64,000 nt of DNA from Leadbetterella byssophila DSM 17132 (GTDB taxonomy: Bacteria; Bacteroidota; Bacteroidia; Cytophagales; Spirosomataceae): the NCBI RefSeq assembly GCF_000166395.1, contig NC_014655.1:3348001-3412000 (forward strand), in the 5' to 3' direction. Both the position numbers and the translations under genes were made by a program. Below the pieces are notes generated by a model. That model made no database searches. It was given only the letters and a program-made list of their open reading frames with translations, and had not been told where the DNA came from. Positions 9,425-18,427 of the stretch are shown in pieces (position 1 is the stretch's first letter; the number at the start of each line of letters is the position of its first letter).

Positions 9425-9786
9425 AAGAAATAGTACTCATCTTCCTCACTACTATAGGTGCCTTATCCATCCTTTTTGCCTCCATAGGTATTTTAAGGAT
9501 GCCGGATTTCTTTTTACGATTATCTGTAACCGTGAAAGCGTCCACCTTAGGAGTGGGGCTTTTATTAATGTCTGCGGCAATGGTTTTTCCGGAGGTTTTT
9601 GTGACAACCAAAGCCATTGCCATTGGATTCTTTTTGCTTCTCACTAGTCCGGTTGCGGCGCATATGATTGGTAGGGTATCCTATTTATCCGGAATAGCTT
9701 TGTGGGCAGGAACCCAATTAGATGAATTAGACGGGATGTATGATGATGAACATAATCTAAAAAGTCACGCTGATGAAATGAATTGA
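9421..9786 (+). CDS. mrpG: Mrp Na+/H+ antiporter subunit G
   Basis: A 121-residue protein with three hydrophobic helices. GILRMPDFFLRLSVTVKAST is the conserved MrpG segment and LLLTSPVAAHMIGR follows in helix 3. Last gene of the operon; a strong hairpin follows within a few bases of the stop. Confidence 0.93.
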   Translation: MKEIVLIFLTTIGALSILFASIGILRMPDFFLRLSVTVKASTLGVGLLLMSAAMVFPEVFVTTKAIAIGFFLLLTSPVAAHMIGRVSYLSGIALWAGTQLDELDGMYDDEHNLKSHADEMN

Positions 9787-9808
9787 GGGCTGAAGAGCCC
9801 TTTTTTTA
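9787..9808 (+). terminator. Intrinsic terminator of the mrp operon
   Basis: GGGCT (9787-9791) pairs with AGCCC (9796-9800) around a GAAG loop and is followed by eight T. It overlaps the mrpG stop codon region, so it closes the operon. Confidence 0.85.
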
Positions 9809-9937
9809 TTCATTAATTTTGGCTAAATATAAATTAAAATGTACTTAAAATATTTATAATAAGGCTTGTACATTGAAAAAAGTAACTTATATTTACCTAA
9901 CCACATTAATTCATTCAACATTTATCCCAATCACAAC

Positions 9938-11122
9938 ATGGATTTACTACAATTTGCAAAAGACCAACTGAACACCACTGCTATAACTAGAATCAGTGAC
10001 TATCTCGATCAAGACCCGGTAGATGTTACCGCCGGTCTATCCGCAGCTCTACCTACCCTAATAGCCGGATTTATGCAGAAAGCTTCAACGACTCAAGGGG
10101 CGGGGTATCTCCTGAATTTGTTAAAGAATGACTCAAGAAGTGAAGAGTTCTCTTTCGACATAGCCGGTGCGCTAGACAGCGGGAAAGCGGCAGGGCTGGT
10201 TCCTGTGGGCAGCGGAATTTTAAGTTCCCTTTTTGGAGACAAAGTGAAGGCTGTAACTGAGGCTATTTCTAATGCTTCAGGGATGAGAGAAGGAACCTCC
10301 TCATTGCTAAACTTAGCTGCGCCATTAATAATGGGTATCTTAAGTAGAAAGGTGAAGAACGAAGGCTTGGGATTATCAGGATTAGTTTCTCTTCTCATGG
10401 GGCAAAAGGATAGTGTGAAGGCAGCTCTACCTGCGGGATTGGCAGGCATCATCAATGTAAATAGCTTGGGTGATTTTATAGGAGATTCTTCACCTGTGAG
10501 AGAAACCTACTCCACTGCTAAGGAAGAAGTAGAAACGGAATCAAATTCCTGGATGCCTTGGTTGATTTTAGCACTTATCCTATTGGGTGGTATTTATTTC
10601 TGGAAGCAATGTTCCTCCGCACCTGAGGAAGAGACATTAGTTGTAGAGCAACCTACTATTAGTTCTCCAGATATTGAAAAGACTCTACCTGGAGGGGTGA
10701 AATTGTCTTATACTGAAACTTCGATTGAGAACGAATTAATTAATTTCATAGAGGACAATTCTAAGGCTGTTGATAAAGAGACATGGTTTAACTTTAGAAA
10801 ACTTACTTTTGAACAAGGCTCTGCCCTAATTGATGCTAGTTCACAGAAGGAAGTGGACAATATTGCGGAGATATTGAAGGCTTACCCTGATGTAAATATT
10901 AAGATTGGCGGATATACGGATAATACCGGGTCTGATGAGATTAACACTAAACTTTCAGCGGAGCGTGCAGCCAATGTCCTAGCTGCACTAGTAGATAGAG
11001 GAATAGAGGCTTCCCGATTAGAATCGGAAGGCTATGGACCTTTGCACCCTATTGCAGATAACTCTACCGAAGAGGGTAGGGAACAGGACAGGCGGATAGC
11101 AGTTCGGGTGACTAAGAAATAA
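9938..11122 (+). CDS. DUF937-OmpA fusion protein, membrane anchored
   Basis: A 394-residue protein. Residues ~1-190 resemble DUF937 (helical, FAKDQLNTTAITRISDYL, VTAGLSAALPTLIAGF, LLNLAAPLIMGILSR). A single membrane helix (WMPWLILALILLGGIYFW) lies near residues 205-225, and the last ~110 residues are an OmpA C-terminal domain with GGYTDNTGSDEINTKLSAER, whose Asp and Arg bind meso-diaminopimelate of peptidoglycan. ATG at 9938 starts the conserved DUF937 part; an in-frame TTG at 9866 would add an unconvincing polar leader. There is no cleavable signal peptide, so the DUF937 half should be cytoplasmic and the OmpA half periplasmic. It stands alone between two terminators. Confidence 0.85.
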   Translation: MDLLQFAKDQLNTTAITRISDYLDQDPVDVTAGLSAALPTLIAGFMQKASTTQGAGYLLNLLKNDSRSEEFSFDIAGALDSGKAAGLVPVGSGILSSLFGDKVKAVTEAISNASGMREGTSSLLNLAAPLIMGILSRKVKNEGLGLSGLVSLLMGQKDSVKAALPAGLAGIINVNSLGDFIGDSSPVRETYSTAKEEVETESNSWMPWLILALILLGGIYFWKQCSSAPEEETLVVEQPTISSPDIEKTLPGGVKLSYTETSIENELINFIEDNSKAVDKETWFNFRKLTFEQGSALIDASSQKEVDNIAEILKAYPDVNIKIGGYTDNTGSDEINTKLSAERAANVLAALVDRGIEASRLESEGYGPLHPIADNSTEEGREQDRRIAVRVTKK

Positions 11123-11123
11123 G

Positions 11124-11155
11124 AAAAAAGCTCTCCATTACGGAGAGCTTTTTTT
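11124..11155 (+). terminator. Intrinsic terminator
   Basis: GCTCTCC (11130-11136) pairs with GGAGAGC (11142-11148), flanked by A-rich and T-rich runs so that the stem extends and works in both directions. It directly follows the OmpA-type gene. Confidence 0.88.
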
Positions 11156-11475
11156 ATATCATGAAAAAGTTATTCCTATTCAAAATCAGCCTACTTATAA
11201 GAAAAATTCATAATCTTTGAACTCAGAAAGGTATTGGTCATCTACCTCTAAGGATGTTGCAGTTTTCAGTTGGAGTACGCGGATTAGCTTGATTTTTCGA
11301 AAGATCAAAATTATTAAAAAGTGGGAAGTTAAATGCTTGCCTATTAATATATAACAATAGAAATGCAGTGCTTAGTTCCGGAGGATTAAGGGAGGTAGAG
11401 AAGGCGCAGTAAATCAGTGTATTTGCGCATTCGCAAGAAAATAGTGAAATTTACGTTTTTTTAAAAAGAATCACC
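11156..11475. other. Gene-free stretch with a small inverted repeat
   Basis: This 320-bp stretch has no convincing reading frame; the longest ATG frame on the plus strand (11161) is 19 codons. An inverted repeat TTGCG-CATT-CGCAA lies at 11423-11436, about 40 bp before the TPR gene. TTTG at 11422-11425 with TTTA-containing sequence 20 bp downstream could be a weak promoter for that gene. Nothing else was recognised. Confidence 0.5.
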
Positions 11476-13026
11476 ATGCGATTTCTGGCATTTTTCATGA
11501 TCTTCATTTGGGGGGCAAAAGCTCAGACTCCTGCCAGCGAGAATTCGGGTGCATATACGGAGGGCCTAATGTATTTTGTCCTTCAAGATTATTCCAAAGC
11601 TTTACAGCAATTCAATTCTTTCGTAGTTATTGATCCTAATTCTGGGGCGGGATTTTTCATGAAGTCCAGATCAGAGCTAGCTTTAGGTCAGTTGGCTAAA
11701 GCAGAATTTAGTGCTTCAGAAGCTGTTCGCATTGATCCCCAAAATGTTTTTTACTTGAAACATTATGCTGAGGTCTTAAAGCAGAACCATAAACAGGTGG
11801 ATAAGGTTTATGAAAAATGGATAGAGCTAAGGCCTGATGATGAAGAACCTTATCTGGAATGGCTAGAGTATCAGTCGGCTAGCGGGAATTACGCCCAAGC
11901 TCTAAAGATTATAGGTTTAGCTGAGAAAAAATGGGGAAGTTCTGAGCGTATAATAAAGGCGAAGCAGATCATCCTCATGAAAGATAATAAAGTAGAGGCA
12001 GCACTTCAGGAAGGTAGCAAGGTGCAGGATCCAGCCTTTGCATTAGATCAGGCAAAATTGCTTATTCAAAATCAAAAAACGAAAGAGGCGATTAAGACCC
12101 TGTCCGGTTCCTTGAGTGCTTCTCTTCCTGAATCATATATATTACTGGGGGATTTATATTCAAAAGAAGGAAGAAAGGAAGAGGTTGAAGGTTTATTGGA
12201 AAAAGCATTGACTGAAACGGGATTATCTTATGATGCAAAAGTGCATTTGACTAGGATAGTGGCGCAATGGTCCGGAGAAAAGGCAGGCAAAGCTGCAGAA
12301 CAATTGATTAAAGAAACCCCGGAGCAAGGCAGAGCATATCTTATTGCCGGAGATTATAATTATAAGTCGGGAGATCTCCCAAAAGCCAGAGATTATTATG
12401 AGAAGGCTGTTCAAAAGGACAAGTCTCAATTTGAAGTTTGGAAGGCGTTATTAGAGACAAATTTTGGGCTTGGCGACTGGCAAGCATTAGAAAAAAGTGC
12501 AGATCAAGCCAGCATCTATTTTCCGAGCCAAGGGCAAGTTTGGCTTTATTTAGGGCTTGCGCAAATCATGCTAGGAGAAGATGCAAGTATGTCTTTTGAA
12601 GAGGCGCAACAGTGGGATTCCTCCTTGAAAGAAGCCGCAAGTATAGGATTGCAATGGGCTGAAAAGAAGAAAGTAGTTTGGTCTAAGGTTCCATCAGATC
12701 CATTTAGTCAATTTTTATATTTAAAAACTGGAGGGACTGAAAACAGGGTAGCCATAGCAGGAACTCTAAGTGCTAACTATCCTTCAGCTCCATTGTTTAA
12801 GGTGCTATTAGCAGAAAGTTTGATGGATTCAAATAAGTTAGAAGAGGCGGAAAAGACTCTGTCTTTTATAAAAGAGGAAATAGCACCAGTAGATTATTTT
12901 ATAGTAAAAGGGGATATATTGCATAGAAAGGGACTAGCATCAGATGCAAAATCCGTTTGGGAAGAGGGTCTAAAAAGGAATAAAGCAAATAAGGTTTTGC
13001 AAGAAAAAATCAAATCTATCCAATGA
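11476..13026 (+). CDS. Secreted TPR-repeat protein
   Basis: A 516-residue protein with a signal peptide (MRFLAFFMIFIWGAKAQ) followed by successive helical TPR units, for example YTEGLMYFVLQDYSKALQQF and YNYKSGDLPKARDYYEKAVQ. In many Bacteroidota a TPR protein of this kind precedes a DUF4292 lipoprotein and an EnvC-like protein, as here; it overlaps the lipoprotein gene by 4 bp. It probably acts as a periplasmic scaffold in envelope or septum work, but no direct function can be read from the sequence. Confidence 0.85.
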   Translation: MRFLAFFMIFIWGAKAQTPASENSGAYTEGLMYFVLQDYSKALQQFNSFVVIDPNSGAGFFMKSRSELALGQLAKAEFSASEAVRIDPQNVFYLKHYAEVLKQNHKQVDKVYEKWIELRPDDEEPYLEWLEYQSASGNYAQALKIIGLAEKKWGSSERIIKAKQIILMKDNKVEAALQEGSKVQDPAFALDQAKLLIQNQKTKEAIKTLSGSLSASLPESYILLGDLYSKEGRKEEVEGLLEKALTETGLSYDAKVHLTRIVAQWSGEKAGKAAEQLIKETPEQGRAYLIAGDYNYKSGDLPKARDYYEKAVQKDKSQFEVWKALLETNFGLGDWQALEKSADQASIYFPSQGQVWLYLGLAQIMLGEDASMSFEEAQQWDSSLKEAASIGLQWAEKKKVVWSKVPSDPFSQFLYLKTGGTENRVAIAGTLSANYPSAPLFKVLLAESLMDSNKLEEAEKTLSFIKEEIAPVDYFIVKGDILHRKGLASDAKSVWEEGLKRNKANKVLQEKIKSIQ

Positions 13027-13775
13027 GCAAATTCATTTTAGGTCTGTTTTTGGCCTTGGCCATGTTAAGTTCCTGTAGGTCCGGGAGGTTGCAGAAGAAG
13101 GGAGTGGAGCTAGGAAAGGCAGATTCATTGGCATTGAATACTGCTTTTAAAGTCAGTCGGCCTGAATTTAAGCAGATCCGTTTCAAGACAGATGCAGATA
13201 TTGAATCTCCATCTATGTCAAGACGTATTCCTGTTACTATACATCTACAAAAAGATGAAATCATCTGGGCTACGGTCAGTATAGGACTAGAAATTGGCAG
13301 ATTAAAGATCACACCTGATTCTATTCAAGTAATAGATCGATTTAACAGAAGGGCATATGTAGGAACCTGGTTAGATGTAAACGGAGCCTCAGGTTTAGAT
13401 TTGAATTTCCAATTATTGCAATCCCTTTTAGTGGGTGATTTGCCGTTCGACTTAGAGGAGACGGATAAAGTTGAGGCTTGGAATATCATTCAGGAAAGGT
13501 TTGGAAGAAAATTTATAACTAAAGTAGATCCTACGGTTTTTAAGCCCTTTAAGATTAATGGCAAGGATACAGGAGGAGAATTAGAGCTGAATTACCAGAA
13601 GTTTGTTCAAGAAAAGGACCAACTTTTACCTTCTTTGATTAGCCTGATATGGAAAGGGAAATCAGAAATGAAATTGGAATTTAGCCATAGCAGAATAGAA
13701 GTGATGGATAGTGGACTAAGTTTTTCTTTTTCCATTCCTTCCTCGTATAAAATTGAACGCTTTCCAGGATTATGA
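13023..13775 (+). CDS. DUF4292 family lipoprotein
   Basis: A 250-residue lipoprotein: the signal MSKFILGLFLALAMLSSC ends in a lipobox with Cys18. The mature part is beta-rich, in the style of LolA/LolB-like lipid-binding folds that DUF4292 proteins are thought to have (IRFKTDADIESPSMSRRIPV, SVIRLKITPDSIQVIDR-like strands). It overlaps both neighbours by 4 bp, so it is in an operon with the TPR protein and the EnvC-like protein. Function unknown. Confidence 0.8.
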   Translation: MSKFILGLFLALAMLSSCRSGRLQKKGVELGKADSLALNTAFKVSRPEFKQIRFKTDADIESPSMSRRIPVTIHLQKDEIIWATVSIGLEIGRLKITPDSIQVIDRFNRRAYVGTWLDVNGASGLDLNFQLLQSLLVGDLPFDLEETDKVEAWNIIQERFGRKFITKVDPTVFKPFKINGKDTGGELELNYQKFVQEKDQLLPSLISLIWKGKSEMKLEFSHSRIEVMDSGLSFSFSIPSSYKIERFPGL

Positions 13776-15118
13776 TAAAAAGAATTTTACTATTGGTTTT
13801 AGCTTGCTCAATGGCTGCCATGGGTCAAACCCAGAAAAGTAGGGCGGCACTTGAGGCAGAGAAGAAAGAGAACCTAAAAAGAATTGAAGAAGTAAAGAAG
13901 GTTTTAGGAGCCACGCAAAAAGAGAAGCAGACTTCATTAAGTCAAGCCAAAGCTTTACAGAGGCAGATTGAGAATCAGGAAAAGAAGATCTCCTTAGCTC
14001 AACAGGATTTCCATTTGATTAGTAAGGAAATGGAGATAAACCTGGCTCAGCAAGATACTTTGAGGAAAGAATTAGAAGTCCTGCAGAAGGAGTATGCTGA
14101 GATCTTAGTGCAAGAAGCAAAAAATAGTGGGAAATTGACTAAGCTAGGTTTCCTTTTTTCCTCTACTTCTTTGACAGAATTATTCATGAGGTATAAGTAC
14201 CTACAGCAGTATTCGGAGAATAGAAAAAAGAAGTTTGAGAAGATGAAGTCTCTGACAGCTGATTTGAAGAAACGTCAGGCAGAGTTAGCTCAGGGGAAAT
14301 TAAGGCAAGAACAGGTGATCAAAGAGGTCACGGAAGATAAAAAGGGTCTCGATAATTTGAAGTCAAAACAAGAGGAAATTGTTAAAGAGTTGACTTCTAA
14401 GGAAAAGCAGTTAAAGGTTGAGTTGAAGAAACAGCAAGATGCCTTGCGTCAATTGAACTCGGTGATCTCTGTAGCTATTGCGAAGGAGAGGGCAGCTCGA
14501 AAGGCGGAAGAAGAAGCGAAAAAGGCTGCGGAGCGTAAGAGAGCAGAGGAGGCTGCAAGGTTAGAGGAGGCTAGACGCGTAGCAGAAAGAAATAAGGCTA
14601 AAGATGCCCCGAGTACAAAAACAAATGAAGCTCCGGTTAAGGAGGCTCCGAAACCTAATCCTGAGCCTGTGGTGAGTGCTCCTACACGTACGGAGGTGGC
14701 TACAATAGCTTCTGGAAAGTTTAGTGCTGCAAAAAATAGATTGTCTTGGCCTGCAAATGGATTTATCTCCAGTAGATTCGGGGTGAGAGATCATGCCGTA
14801 TTAAAGGGTATTAAAGTAGATAATCACGGAATAGATATCAGGACTTCTGCTGGTGCGGAGGTAAGAGCAGTGTTTGAAGGGGTAGTCTTGGACATATCTC
14901 AGATTCCGGGTCTGAATTATGTAGTGGCGGTGCAGCATGGAGATTATTATACCGTGTATGCTAACTTAGCTAGTGTAGCAGTGAAAGTTAACCAAAAGGT
15001 TAGTGGAAGAGAAATCATAGGTACCGTGGCAGAGAAAGACGGGGTGCCAGAGATCAATTTCCAGGTATGGCATAATTTCACTAAGTTAAATCCGGAGCTT
15101 TGGTTAGGACCTAAATGA
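13772..15118 (+). CDS. envC: EnvC-like murein hydrolase activator (degenerate LytM/M23 domain)
   Basis: A 448-residue protein with a signal peptide (to about residue 20, MGQTQ), a long coiled coil (residues ~25-280, Lys/Glu/Gln rich), a Pro/Ala-rich linker and a C-terminal LytM domain. The metallopeptidase ligands are not conserved: the HxxxD motif reads NHGID, so the first histidine is Asn, and the HxH motif reads EIN in VPEINFQVW. Loss of the zinc ligands together with the coiled coil is the EnvC architecture, which activates amidases at the division septum rather than cutting peptidoglycan itself. Last gene of the three-gene operon. Confidence 0.85.
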   Translation: MIKRILLLVLACSMAAMGQTQKSRAALEAEKKENLKRIEEVKKVLGATQKEKQTSLSQAKALQRQIENQEKKISLAQQDFHLISKEMEINLAQQDTLRKELEVLQKEYAEILVQEAKNSGKLTKLGFLFSSTSLTELFMRYKYLQQYSENRKKKFEKMKSLTADLKKRQAELAQGKLRQEQVIKEVTEDKKGLDNLKSKQEEIVKELTSKEKQLKVELKKQQDALRQLNSVISVAIAKERAARKAEEEAKKAAERKRAEEAARLEEARRVAERNKAKDAPSTKTNEAPVKEAPKPNPEPVVSAPTRTEVATIASGKFSAAKNRLSWPANGFISSRFGVRDHAVLKGIKVDNHGIDIRTSAGAEVRAVFEGVVLDISQIPGLNYVVAVQHGDYYTVYANLASVAVKVNQKVSGREIIGTVAEKDGVPEINFQVWHNFTKLNPELWLGPK

Positions 15119-15125
15119 TAATAAA

Positions 15126-15929
15126 ATGGAAATAAAGAGAATCACTACAAATACCCTAAGAGAGTTTAAGCAGAAGGGAGAGAAGATCGCTTGTCTCACT
15201 TCTTATGATTACTCCATGGCCAAGTTAGTGGATGGAGCCGGGATAGAAGTGATATTGGTAGGAGACTCTGCATCTAATGTGATGGCAGGACACGAAACTA
15301 CTTTACCTATTACGGTTGATCAGATGATTTACCATGCTCAAAGTGTGGTTAGAGCGGTTAAACGGGCTTTGGTGGTAGTGGATTTACCTTTCGGTTCCTA
15401 TCAAGGTAATTCTTCTGAAGCCTTGAGAACGGCAGTTCGTATCATGAAGGAATCTGCGGCACATGCCGTGAAGATGGAAGGGGGAGTAGAGATTGAGGAC
15501 TGTATTAAAAGGGTATTAAGTGCAGGAATTCCTGTTATGGGTCATTTGGGATTAACTCCTCAAAGTATTTACAAGTTTGGAACCTATACGGTGAGGGCGA
15601 AAGAAGAGGAAGAGGCCAGATTATTGCGTTCAAATGCGAAGTTATTAGAAGACTTAGGTTGTTTTGGAGTGGTATTGGAGAAGATTCCCGCTCGTTTAGC
15701 CACTGAGGTCAGCAAGGAATTGGAGATCCCAACCATAGGTATTGGTGCAGGGAACGGTTGTGACGGCCAAATTCTTGTGATTCACGATATGTTAGGTATA
15801 AACAAAGACTTTTCTCCTCGTTTTCTCCGCCGCTATGCGGATTTAGCTGAAGTGATGAATACGGCTTTTGTCAATTACATGAAAGATGTAAAAGCCGGAG
15901 ATTTTCCAAACGAGAAAGAATCGTACTAG
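15126..15929 (+). CDS. panB: 3-methyl-2-oxobutanoate hydroxymethyltransferase
   Basis: A 267-residue TIM-barrel enzyme, first step of pantothenate (coenzyme A) synthesis: transfers a hydroxymethyl group from methylene-tetrahydrofolate to 2-oxoisovalerate. Motifs: [54 protein letters not shown] and [21 protein letters not shown]. Length and motifs are normal for PanB. It lies 7 bp after envC and 1 bp before comEC, so it may be co-transcribed although the functions differ. Confidence 0.97.
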   Translation: MEIKRITTNTLREFKQKGEKIACLTSYDYSMAKLVDGAGIEVILVGDSASNVMAGHETTLPITVDQMIYHAQSVVRAVKRALVVVDLPFGSYQGNSSEALRTAVRIMKESAAHAVKMEGGVEIEDCIKRVLSAGIPVMGHLGLTPQSIYKFGTYTVRAKEEEEARLLRSNAKLLEDLGCFGVVLEKIPARLATEVSKELEIPTIGIGAGNGCDGQILVIHDMLGINKDFSPRFLRRYADLAEVMNTAFVNYMKDVKAGDFPNEKESY

Positions 15930-15930
15930 A

Positions 15931-17784
15931 ATGCACCTGCCTGCTGCGAGATATCTCCTGCTTTTAGCAGGAGGCATCTCAATAGGTGACCCCCTCGGCG
16001 GATGGGCAGTTTTAGGTGTGCTTCTTTTTATTAACAAACCTCTTGTATTCTTATTCCTAGGCATGACGGTCTCCTATTGGGAAAACCTCCATGTGCCTGT
16101 TCATCATCAAGTATTATTATTAGAGCTCAAGGAAGAACCTCAACTGCGGGGCAAACACTATAGGGCTTTGTCAGAAATTTATGCGGTTAATGAGCAGGGG
16201 AAATGGTTACCCAAAGAGGGTAAAGCTATGCTTTACTTTAAAGGAGATTCCTTGAGGAAGCAAGGGGAGCTAGTTTTGATTAAAGATGGGTTAGATACAT
16301 TGCCTCGAAAAAGACCTTTTGATGGATTTGATTATAAGCGATATCTAGAGCGACAAGGAATTTACTATAGAAAATATTTAAGCTCGGGAGATTATGAATT
16401 ATACGGTCAAACTTCTCATTTGAGCTTTGCTGAAAGGGCTCAAAATTATACTCAAAGGGTTTATAGAGAGCTATTGGGAGATACTCCTGAATTAGGGGTG
16501 GCGGAGGCCATGGTGGGTGGTATCCGAGTGCATCTGGATAAAGAGACTCAGCAAAATTATAGTGATACCGGTACTATTCATGCATTGGCTGTTTCCGGAA
16601 TGCATGTGGCTATCTTGTTTTGGGTATTACAGGTTCTCTTCTCAAGATTGGTGCCTAAAAGAAGCTTCTTATTCTTAAGTCTTGTTCTTTGCTCTCTCTG
16701 GGCTTATGCATTTTTCACCGGATTGAGTGCCAGTGTTTGTAGGAGTGTGGTGATGTTTAGTTTGTTTCTTGTGGGAGAGAGGCTTCAAAGATCGGGAAGT
16801 TCGCTAAATACCTTATTCTTGTCGGCAGTAGTTCTATTGCTATGGAATCCTAACTGGTTGTATGATGTGGGGTTCCAATTATCTTATTTGGCTGTATGGG
16901 GGATCTTAAGTTTTCATCCCATTCTGCATAAATCTATACGAATAGGGAATAGGGTTCTGAGATCTTTGTGGGAAGGTGCCAGTGTTTCCATCTCTGCCAC
17001 TCTGTTTACCTTGCCATTGAGTTTGTATTATTTTCATCAGTTTCCGAATTATTTTCTTTTGGCAAATACAGCTGTCAATCTTGTTTGTGCCCCTCTACTG
17101 CCTATAGGTTTGCTCCTACTTTTAATTTATCCCATAAACTGGATGTTTGAGTGGGTGGGATTCATATTTAAATTCCTCTTAATCATTTTGAATAGAGTAG
17201 TGGAATTCTTCGCTGGATTACCCGGAGCAGTTAGTAAGGACATTTATATTTCCATGTTTACAGTGCTTGTGCTCTTTTTGATCTTATTCTCTGTGATACA
17301 CTTTTGGAAGAGGAGGACAAGTTTGGGGCTCTGGGGTTTGACGGGGGGTGTTTTCCTTCTATTCTCAGAGCTTTTGGTTCAAAATTATCTTGAAAGCAAT
17401 AGGGGGAAATTGTTGATATATGAAGGTGGATTGAGTTTAATACAGGGGAGAGATTTGCTAGTTGTGGATGAATGTTTGGAAATAAATGAGAAAAAAGAAG
17501 GCATAGAAAGATGCATAAAATATGGAGTTGAAGGCAATTTTCGGGTGGATTCTCCATTTGGAACTATAGTATGGATGAAAAAAAAGCAGGAAATTGATTG
17601 GGAAGGTGTTAATTTCGTCATTATTTCTCATAACTCCTGCCCCGTAGATGAGTTGCCTTACGGGGTGCAGGTCGTAGTAGATAGGACGAATTCCAGCGAA
17701 TATGTCGCACAATTGAGAAAGAAAATCACTTCTTTAAGGGTCCTGCAAGAGTCAGGTTTATTTCAATATGAACAAAATATTTAA
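15931..17784 (+). CDS. comEC: ComEC/Rec2-type competence membrane protein
   Basis: A 617-residue membrane protein. The N-terminal ~180 residues resemble DUF4131 (RPFDGFDYKRYLERQGIYYRKYL); residues ~190-450 are the Competence domain with many helices (GTIHALAVSGMHVAILFWVL, GLSASVCRSVVMFSLF, NPNWLYDVGFQLSYLAVWGILSFHP). The family forms the inner-membrane channel for incoming single-stranded DNA. The C-terminal ~130 residues are soluble but show none of the metallo-beta-lactamase HxHxDH ligands found in long ComEC proteins. The end overlaps the DUF2911 gene by 17 bp. Confidence 0.9.
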   Translation: MHLPAARYLLLLAGGISIGDPLGGWAVLGVLLFINKPLVFLFLGMTVSYWENLHVPVHHQVLLLELKEEPQLRGKHYRALSEIYAVNEQGKWLPKEGKAMLYFKGDSLRKQGELVLIKDGLDTLPRKRPFDGFDYKRYLERQGIYYRKYLSSGDYELYGQTSHLSFAERAQNYTQRVYRELLGDTPELGVAEAMVGGIRVHLDKETQQNYSDTGTIHALAVSGMHVAILFWVLQVLFSRLVPKRSFLFLSLVLCSLWAYAFFTGLSASVCRSVVMFSLFLVGERLQRSGSSLNTLFLSAVVLLLWNPNWLYDVGFQLSYLAVWGILSFHPILHKSIRIGNRVLRSLWEGASVSISATLFTLPLSLYYFHQFPNYFLLANTAVNLVCAPLLPIGLLLLLIYPINWMFEWVGFIFKFLLIILNRVVEFFAGLPGAVSKDIYISMFTVLVLFLILFSVIHFWKRRTSLGLWGLTGGVFLLFSELLVQNYLESNRGKLLIYEGGLSLIQGRDLLVVDECLEINEKKEGIERCIKYGVEGNFRVDSPFGTIVWMKKKQEIDWEGVNFVIISHNSCPVDELPYGVQVVVDRTNSSEYVAQLRKKITSLRVLQESGLFQYEQNI

Positions 17785-18286
17785 TACTCTTTTCTGGATA
17801 TTTATCCTCCTGGGACTGGGAACCTTTGGCCTTAAGTTCTATTTGCATAATGATACAGAAGAACTGGAAGCGGAAGTGGGGAAATTGAAGGTTCAATTAA
17901 GGTATAATCCTGTTCATTCCGGAGGGGATAAGATATTTGGATATAGGGTTCCATATGACATCGTATGGAGAGCAGGTTCAGGAGATGTGACGGAAATCCA
18001 TTTTTCAAAAGATGCTATAGTAGAAGGAAAAAAGATCAAGGCAGGAAGATATTCTCTTTGGGTTAAACCTAGCCAGGAGAATTGGATAGTGATTTTGAAT
18101 GGAGAAACGGGGCAGTATGGGACAGATTATGAACCCCACAGAGACCTTTACCAAATCAAGGTTCCCGTACGGAATTTTGAAGAAAAAGTAGATCCTTTGC
18201 ATTATGGCTTTGTTAGGGACCAAAACCTACTTCTTGAGATTTCCTGGGAACATACCGGAATTCAATTGAGTGTTCAAGAAGCTTGA
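17768..18286 (+). CDS. DUF2911 domain protein
   Basis: A 172-residue protein with one N-terminal hydrophobic segment (IFNTLFWIFILLGLGTFGLKFYL), probably an anchor or uncleaved signal, and a DUF2911-like domain (GKKIKAGRYSLWVKPSQENW, LLLEISWEHTGIQL). Function of the family is unknown. It overlaps the end of comEC in another frame, so it is probably the last gene of that operon. Confidence 0.8.
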   Translation: MNKIFNTLFWIFILLGLGTFGLKFYLHNDTEELEAEVGKLKVQLRYNPVHSGGDKIFGYRVPYDIVWRAGSGDVTEIHFSKDAIVEGKKIKAGRYSLWVKPSQENWIVILNGETGQYGTDYEPHRDLYQIKVPVRNFEEKVDPLHYGFVRDQNLLLEISWEHTGIQLSVQEA

Positions 18287-18427
18287 AAGGCGGGCTGATA
18301 TGTACACTGCATTGTAGGTATTTAGTATGTAAAATAATTTCGCAAAACTTCCATTTAATAAATTAAATTCCTAATAATTAAAATATTATTAGATATTTGG
18401 CGTAGTTTATTACACACACGATTGCCT

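Noticed and set aside
10093-10455. 120-codon antisense frame within the OmpA-type gene
   Set aside because: Shadow of a conserved frame; no start context or family likeness.
11161-11220. Short ATG frame after the OmpA-type gene
   Set aside because: Only 19 codons, directly after a terminator and without promoter.
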